A DNA stretch of 17,558 nucleotides from Solirubrobacteraceae bacterium (GTDB taxonomy: Bacteria > Actinomycetota > Thermoleophilia > Solirubrobacterales > Solirubrobacteraceae), in NCBI GenBank assembly GCA_030447005.1, contig JAUJME010000015.1, positions 1 to 17,558 of the forward strand. Reading direction: 5' to 3'. Every line of letters starts with the position of its first letter. Position 1 is the first letter of the stretch. A program made the translations under genes and the position numbers. The notes under the pieces are model-generated. The model saw only the letters and a program-made list of their open reading frames with translations, made no database searches and was not told the DNA's origin. Positions 13,104 to 17,558 of this stretch are shown in pieces.

Positions 13104-15013
13104 AGGCGGCCGAAGAAGCGCGCGGCGATCGGGGCGGCGACCGAGCCGCCCGAGCGGCCGTTCTCGACGAGCACGGCCAGGGCGAGGTCGCCGCGGGTGG
13201 CGATGAACCACGCGTGGGTCTTCGGCGGGTCGCCGGTCCCGAACTCCGCCGTCCCGCTCTTGCCGCGGACCGCGCCCGGCACGCCGCGGAGCGCCTGGCC
13301 GGTTCCCGACGTGACGACGCGGCGCATGAGCGAGCGCAGGGTGTCGCGCTCGCCCGCCGCGAGGCGCCGCCCGGCCCGCTTCGGGTCGTCGGCGAGCAGC
13401 CGCGGCGCCCGCCAGCGCCCGGCGGCCACCGTCGCCGCGACCCCCGCCATCGAGAGCGGGCTGGCCAGGATCCGCTCCTGGCCGATCATCGAGGCGGCGC
13501 GCGCCGCCGGGTCGGGGACGTTGGGGACCGAGGCGCGCGGCGCGCGGACCGGCAGCCTCAGCGGCTCCCCCAGGCCGTAGTCGCGCGCGGTGGCGCGCAG
13601 GTCGCCGGCGCGCAGCCGCCCGGCGAGGCTGGCGAAGGCCGTGTTGCACGACTGCTGGAAGTCGACGAAGAACGGCACGCGGCCGCCCGCGCCGCCCTCG
13701 AAGTTGCGGAACGGACGGCCGCCGACCTCGACCGTCCGCGGGCAGTCGACGACGTCCTGCGCGCGCAGGCCGCGGCGCAGCAGCGCCGCGGTGGAGACCA
13801 CCTTGAAGGTCGAGCCGGGCGGGTAGCGGCCCTCGACCGCGCGGTCGTAGGTCGAGTCCGCCGGGCGGTTCGCCACCGCCAGGACGTCGCCCGACGACGG
13901 CTGCACGACGACGAGCGCCGCCTCGTCGCGCCGGGCGCCGCGCGCGGCCTCCGCGGCGCGCTGGACGCGCGCGTCGAGCGTCGTGCGCACCGCCTCCCCC
14001 GGCCGGCCGGCGCGCTCGAGCAGCGTGTCGCGCGGGGCGTCGGAGACGCGCAGGACGATCCGGCGCGAGGGCGTGCCCGCGATCCGGCGCTCGACCGCGG
14101 CCTGGAGGCCGGTCTGGCCGATCTGGTCGCCCGGCGAGACCGCGTCGCCGAGGCGCTCGAGCTGCTCGGCGGTCACCGGCGCCACCGTCCCGAGCAGCGC
14201 ACGGGCGAAGTCGCGCGAGGGCGCGAGCTGGCGCGTGCCCTCCATCGTGAGCACGCCGTCGATCGCCTTCAGCCGCGCGGCCCTGGACCTGAACTCCGCT
14301 CGGCGGAGGGTGATCGCCTCGACGAACTGCCCGGCCGGCGCCGCGCGGGCCGCCTGCGCGAAGCGCCGCGGGGCGATGCCCACGACGCGCGCGAGCCGCC
14401 GCGCGATGCCGTCGAGGCGGGGGGTGTCGCCGGCGGCCACCCCGACCTGCACGACGGCGCGCTGGGTGACGAGCGGCCGGCCGCGCCGGTCGTCGAGGCT
14501 GCCGCGCCGGGCGGGGTCGCGGATCGTCCCGAGGCGGGCGACGCCGTCGACGAAGGGATGGACGATCGTCGGCCGCCAGTCGACGCGCCAGCGCTCCGCC
14601 TCCTGGCGGAGGCCCGCGTCGGTCTCATAGCCCCAGCGCCCGATCGCAGGGACCTCCCAGTCGACGCGCAGCCGCGCCCGCGCACTCCCCTCGCCCTCGC
14701 GCAGCGAGAGCAGCCGGGCGCGCACCCGCGCGCCGTCGAGCCCCTTGCGGTTGACCGCGAGCACCCGCGCCGCCTCGGCCGGGCGCGTGGTCTCGCGCGC
14801 GGCGGCGCGGTCGTCGCCGCGCGACCACGCGGCGAGGAAGGCCCCGGCCGCCTCGCGAGGCCCGGGCTCCTCCGCCTCGCGCTGCAGCCGGAGCCCGACG
14901 TTCGCACCCGCGAGGGCGAGCACCGCCACGCCGAGGATCACCAGCGTCCGCAGCCGCGGGACGCGCGGTCGCAGCCGCGACGTGCGGTGGTTGCGGCGCG
15001 GGCTCCGGCGCAT
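13100..15013 (-). CDS. Class B penicillin-binding protein (MecA-type N-terminal domain)
   Basis: This transpeptidase cross-links peptidoglycan outside the membrane. The 637 residues show a basic N-terminus, one membrane anchor (about 22-42) and an NTF2-like MecA_N domain (52-155) ending WRVDWRPTIVHPFV. A PBP dimerisation domain follows (about 156-330, DDRRGRPLVTQRAVVQVGV), then the transpeptidase domain (about 340-637). Catalytic motifs are STFK with nucleophile Ser401, SCN (455-457) and KSGTAE (585-590). KSG in place of KTG is also found in staphylococcal PBP2a, as is the NTF2-like domain, though these features are common in intrinsic Gram-positive PBPs and do not show resistance. TAGGCT ends 7 nt before the ATG, suggesting a leaderless mRNA. 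A long hairpin separates it from the LVIVD gene. Confidence 0.93.
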   Translation of the reverse strand: MRRSPRRNHRTSRLRPRVPRLRTLVILGVAVLALAGANVGLRLQREAEEPGPREAAGAFLAAWSRGDDRAAARETTRPAEAARVLAVNRKGLDGARVRARLLSLREGEGSARARLRVDWEVPAIGRWGYETDAGLRQEAERWRVDWRPTIVHPFVDGVARLGTIRDPARRGSLDDRRGRPLVTQRAVVQVGVAAGDTPRLDGIARRLARVVGIAPRRFAQAARAAPAGQFVEAITLRRAEFRSRAARLKAIDGVLTMEGTRQLAPSRDFARALLGTVAPVTAEQLERLGDAVSPGDQIGQTGLQAAVERRIAGTPSRRIVLRVSDAPRDTLLERAGRPGEAVRTTLDARVQRAAEAARGARRDEAALVVVQPSSGDVLAVANRPADSTYDRAVEGRYPPGSTFKVVSTAALLRRGLRAQDVVDCPRTVEVGGRPFRNFEGGAGGRVPFFVDFQQSCNTAFASLAGRLRAGDLRATARDYGLGEPLRLPVRAPRASVPNVPDPAARAASMIGQERILASPLSMAGVAATVAAGRWRAPRLLADDPKRAGRRLAAGERDTLRSLMRRVVTSGTGQALRGVPGAVRGKSGTAEFGTGDPPKTHAWFIATRGDLALAVLVENGRSGGSVAAPIAARFFGRL

Positions 15014-15020
15014 CGAGCCC

Positions 15021-15026
15021 AGCCTA
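15021..15026 (-). promoter_or_regulatory. -10 element of the PBP gene
   Basis: TAGGCT on the minus strand ends 7 nt before the ATG at 15013. The region where a -35 would lie falls inside the hairpin at 15036-15061, so either the promoter works without a -35 or the hairpin DNA overlaps it. Confidence 0.45.
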
Positions 15027-15035
15027 CGCAGCCGT

Positions 15036-15061
15036 CCCCCGGCGGCCGCAGCCGCCGGGGG
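15036..15061 (-). terminator. Long GC hairpin between LVIVD gene and PBP gene
   Basis: An 11-bp perfect inverted repeat, all G and C, encloses a four-base loop (CGCA on the plus strand, 15047-15050). It begins 12 nt past the stop of the LVIVD gene. No T tract follows on the minus strand, so it is a U-less, actinobacterial-style terminator candidate or an mRNA-stabilising 3' end. Confidence 0.6.
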
Positions 15062-15073
15062 TGGCCGGCACGT

Positions 15074-17455
15074 CTAGAGGCGGGTCGACGTCAGCGTCGA
15101 CCGGCTGGTCTGGCCGTTCCGGGTGACGGAGATCTTCACCCGGTACTCGCCGCGCTCGAGACCGCGGGGGCGGAGCGAGAGCCGCTGGGTGGCGCCCGCC
15201 GCGACGTCCTTGGCGGCGAAGCGCTTGATGACCCGCTCACGGCGGTTCGTCACGATCACCTCGACGCGAGCCGCCTGGTTGAGCTTGTAGGCGATCCCGA
15301 GCCGCTTCGAGTCGGTGCCGCCGAAGACGGGACGCGAGAGCTTGAACTTGGCAAGCGTCCCGCACCGGTCACGCCCGTAGAACGCGCGCCGCGGGCCGAA
15401 CCGGCCGTTGGAGCGCCCGAGCGTCACGCGGACGGTGTCGACCTGCCCGTTCGTGCCCTTGGTGCGGAAGCGGGCGAAGTAGAACCCGTTGCCGACCTTG
15501 CGGCCACGGTTGTCGCGCCCGTTCCACGTGAACGCGCCGGTCTTGCCGGTGAACCGCTTCACGAGCCGCTCGCCCGTGATGCGCCGGCCGCGAGACTGGC
15601 GGAAGACGTCGACCGTGACCGGCTGGTTGGCGGCCCGGGCGAAGTCGAACGTCACGCCGCCGTTGCGACCGGTCCCGCGAGCCGTCGCCCGGGAGAACCC
15701 GGCGTTCGACTGGCAGGCCGTCGGCTGCGTGGTCGTGGTGGTCGGCTGCGCGCCCTGGCCCTGGCCCTGGCCCTGGCCGCCGCCGGTGTTCGGCTGGCAG
15801 CTGGCACCGCCCGTGCCACCGGTGCCCGGAGCGTCCGGCAGGGTCGGTGCCGGATCGTTGTCCCGGCACTGCTGCACGCCGCCCGAGACCGGCGGGGCGG
15901 CGCAAGCGGCAGGCTCCGTGGCGGTCGCCGGCTTGACCGGTGTCCTCGGAGGCGTGGACTTCACCGCGTCCGTCCGGGTCAGCCCGCCCTCGGAGACCGG
16001 GATCTTGAAGGCCGAGCCCTGGTAACGGTCGCGCTGGACCTCGGCGGCCCCGGAGGTCGTCGGCCAGCGCGAGCAGTCCTCGCCCGTGTACTCGAGGACG
16101 TCGAGGCCGCGAACGGTGTCGCCGGCGAAGATGAAGCCCTTGTGCGCCTTCGCCGACCAGGTCTCGGAACCCTTCGGAATGAAGAAGCCGAGCTCCTTGG
16201 GCTTGTCCGGATCGGTGAAGTCGACGATCCGGGTTCCGCGTCCGTACCAGGCGACGGTCAGGCGGTTCTCGTCGGGCGCCTGCCAGAAGACGTGCGCCGT
16301 GCAGCCATCGTCCGGGTCGGCGTTCTGCTGCGGTGCGAGGTTGAAGGTGCCGCGCTGGCTGATGTTCTCCCCACCCGGAAGCTCCTTGAACTGGCCGGCC
16401 TTCATGCCGTCCTTCTCGAGGTCGAGGAAGTGCAGCGCGCCCGGAGAGGTCACGCTGAGCGCGCCGGCGGGAATCGGTCCGCTCACGTCGCCGCCGCCGC
16501 AGCCGGGCAGGCCGGAGCCGCCGCCGAACTCGTCGGACTCGATCGCCACTGTGCGGTCGAAGTTCGGCTCCAGGCCGTGGGAGATCCCGACGCCGTGCTC
16601 GGAGGCGGTGAAGCGCTGGACGAACTTCGGCTTGGTCGGGTCGCTGACGTCGAGGACGTCGGTGAAGCCGATGGAGGCCGAGTAGGCGTAGACCTTGCCG
16701 TCGGGGCGGTGGTCGACCTGGAGGTCGTGCGACCCCTGGCCGTGGGCGTTCAGCGTTCCGATGACCTTCGGCTGTGCCGGGTTGGCGATCAGCTGCCGGA
16801 TGTCGAAGATCTCGAACCGGTTGTAGGTCGACGAGAACTGGTCCACGTAGACGTACGGCCAGTCGAGCGTCGTGTTGTGGGCGCCGTCGACGACGTTGCC
16901 GTTCGCCGCCGTCTGACCGACGAAGGCGACCTCGCGCGGCTTGGTCTTGTCGGAGATGTCGATCACCACGAAGCCCTCGTCGCCGGCGTGCTTGGGCTGA
17001 CCCTCGGTCTTCGCGCCGCAGGTGTTCGACGTGAACTCGATGGCCAGGATCGCGTACTGCGGGTTCGAGCCGGGCTGGAGCTGGATGTCGTTCTGGCCGC
17101 CGGGGCAGTCGAAGACGCCGGCGCGCTTGGGGTTGTACGGGTCCTTGATGTCGACGATGACCATGCCCTCGCCGTAGGACCCGACGTAGGCGTAGTCCCC
17201 GGCAAGCTCGAGGTCCGACGCCGCCACGCGGCCCTCCATCGGGACGTTGGCGATGATGCGCATGTTCTGCCCGGTGCCCGTGAGCTCTTGCGGGGCCGCG
17301 AGGCCGTCCGCGCCGAGCATGCCGACCGGGTCGCCCTCCCCGAAGTACCCGGCGAACGCCGACGAATAGGCGCTCGCCTTCTCGTGCGCGCCGGCCGAGA
17401 TGGGCCAGGCGGCTAGGGCGGTCAGGGCGAGGGAGAGCAGCAGGAGGCGTCGCAT
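15074..17455 (-). CDS. Secreted LVIVD-repeat protein with FlgD-like Ig domain
   Basis: The 793-residue exported protein starts with a signal peptide (1 to about 23, LLLLSLALTALAAWPISAGA). A large beta-propeller-like region (about 65-465) contains LVIVD-type repeats: GMVIVDIKDPYNPKRAG (97-113), GFVVIDISDKTKPREVAFVG (161-180), DVLDVSDPTKPKFVQRF (266-282) and TRIVDFTDPDKPKELGFF (408-425). A Pro/Thr/Gly/Gln linker (about 500-585) includes GQGQGQGQG and TTTTT. FTWNGRDNRGRKVGNGFYFARF (642-663) is a FlgD-like Ig repeat of the sort that precedes cell-surface anchors. A last beta domain (703-793) follows. Several cysteines suggest disulphides outside the cell. Substrate or binding partner is unknown. 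TACTTT ends 6 nt before the ATG, predicting a leaderless mRNA. Confidence 0.88.
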   Translation of the reverse strand: MRRLLLLSLALTALAAWPISAGAHEKASAYSSAFAGYFGEGDPVGMLGADGLAAPQELTGTGQNMRIIANVPMEGRVAASDLELAGDYAYVGSYGEGMVIVDIKDPYNPKRAGVFDCPGGQNDIQLQPGSNPQYAILAIEFTSNTCGAKTEGQPKHAGDEGFVVIDISDKTKPREVAFVGQTAANGNVVDGAHNTTLDWPYVYVDQFSSTYNRFEIFDIRQLIANPAQPKVIGTLNAHGQGSHDLQVDHRPDGKVYAYSASIGFTDVLDVSDPTKPKFVQRFTASEHGVGISHGLEPNFDRTVAIESDEFGGGSGLPGCGGGDVSGPIPAGALSVTSPGALHFLDLEKDGMKAGQFKELPGGENISQRGTFNLAPQQNADPDDGCTAHVFWQAPDENRLTVAWYGRGTRIVDFTDPDKPKELGFFIPKGSETWSAKAHKGFIFAGDTVRGLDVLEYTGEDCSRWPTTSGAAEVQRDRYQGSAFKIPVSEGGLTRTDAVKSTPPRTPVKPATATEPAACAAPPVSGGVQQCRDNDPAPTLPDAPGTGGTGGASCQPNTGGGQGQGQGQGAQPTTTTTQPTACQSNAGFSRATARGTGRNGGVTFDFARAANQPVTVDVFRQSRGRRITGERLVKRFTGKTGAFTWNGRDNRGRKVGNGFYFARFRTKGTNGQVDTVRVTLGRSNGRFGPRRAFYGRDRCGTLAKFKLSRPVFGGTDSKRLGIAYKLNQAARVEVIVTNRRERVIKRFAAKDVAAGATQRLSLRPRGLERGEYRVKISVTRNGQTSRSTLTSTRL
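15753..15776. repeat. Hexanucleotide tandem repeat CCCTGG x4
   Basis: Four exact CCCTGG units in the LVIVD gene encode a Gly-Gln run in the linker (residues about 560-568). The 6-bp unit keeps the frame, so copy number could vary between strains without breaking the protein. Confidence 0.8.
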
Positions 17456-17461
17456 GCCTCC

Positions 17462-17467
17462 AAAGTA
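17462..17467 (-). promoter_or_regulatory. -10 element of the LVIVD gene
   Basis: TACTTT on the minus strand ends 6 nt before the ATG, so the expected transcription start is the A of the start codon. GGAGG, lying between the -10 and the ATG, is too close to serve as a Shine-Dalgarno and would not be transcribed. The rest of 17468-17558 shows no gene or clear -35. Confidence 0.55.
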
Positions 17468-17558
17468 GCGCGACCGCGTGGCGGAGAACGCCGGTTCGGC
17501 GCATCGGACGCCATTCCGGTGCGTCGGCGGACCGAGGCGCCCGCCTGTGACTACGCCA

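Noticed and set aside
13100..15013. The PBP as an acquired beta-lactam resistance determinant like PBP2a
   Set aside because: The NTF2-like domain and KSG motif are shared with PBP2a, but such PBPs are ordinary core enzymes in many Gram-positives. The base composition matches the surroundings and no mobile element is near.
12989..17416. A 1475-codon open frame on the plus strand
   Set aside because: It runs antisense to the PBP and LVIVD genes, is dominated by Arg, Ala and Gly, and shows no domain; such long antisense frames are expected in high-GC DNA. The minus-strand proteins have clear family motifs.
17443..17461. Hairpin GGAGGC/GCCTCC around the LVIVD start codon, and GGAGG as its ribosome site
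   Set aside because: GGAGG is one base from the ATG, too close for a Shine-Dalgarno. With TACTTT 6 nt upstream the RNA should begin at the ATG, so the left arm would not be transcribed.

Overview
The window comes from a high-G+C actinobacterium. It is packed with genes, mostly on the minus strand, and shows no tRNA, rRNA, CRISPR array, insertion sequence or prophage gene. Gene content and the arginine- and alanine-rich proteins fit Actinomycetota. The secreted proteins, especially the Arg-rich beta-sandwich tail on the beta-helix protein, suggest class Thermoleophilia (Solirubrobacterales-like). That placement is inference.

The backbone is an old housekeeping cluster read right to left: folP and folB (12411-11177), folK (7505-7002), coaX (4287-3511), dusB (2063-1071), greA (983-504) and the 5' part of lysS (484-1). 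Related folP-folB-folK...lysS clusters, with dusB or coaX nearby, are known in Bacillus and Mycobacterium. Here the order is broken by accessory genes. A tetR gene and an mmpL-thioesterase pair sit between folB and folK. A secreted beta-helix protein and a divergent GST-like protein sit between folK and coaX. A DUF2142-type membrane protein sits between coaX and dusB. No panC or panD is present.

The tetR-mmpL part carries the best regulatory signals. The tetR promoter has a perfect TTGACA, a 17-nt spacer and TAACCT, with an operator filling the spacer. A 16-bp site with 14 identical bases, inverted, lies just upstream of mmpL. A strong intrinsic terminator, whose loop contains the tetR stop codon, separates the two promoters. 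Because mmpL, the thioesterase and folK are tightly packed (4-bp overlap, then a 2-nt gap), folK has probably come under control of this repressor.

Right of folP are a 63-codon unknown gene and a GNAT acetyltransferase on the plus strand. Then come, on the minus strand, a class B penicillin-binding protein with a MecA-type N-terminal domain and a large secreted LVIVD-repeat protein. Nearly every gene that heads a transcription unit has a TANNNT-like -10 element ending 6-12 nt before its start codon, which points to widespread leaderless transcripts. Genes inside operons mostly lack it. No stretch above 300 bases is without a gene; the longest is the last 103 bases of the window.
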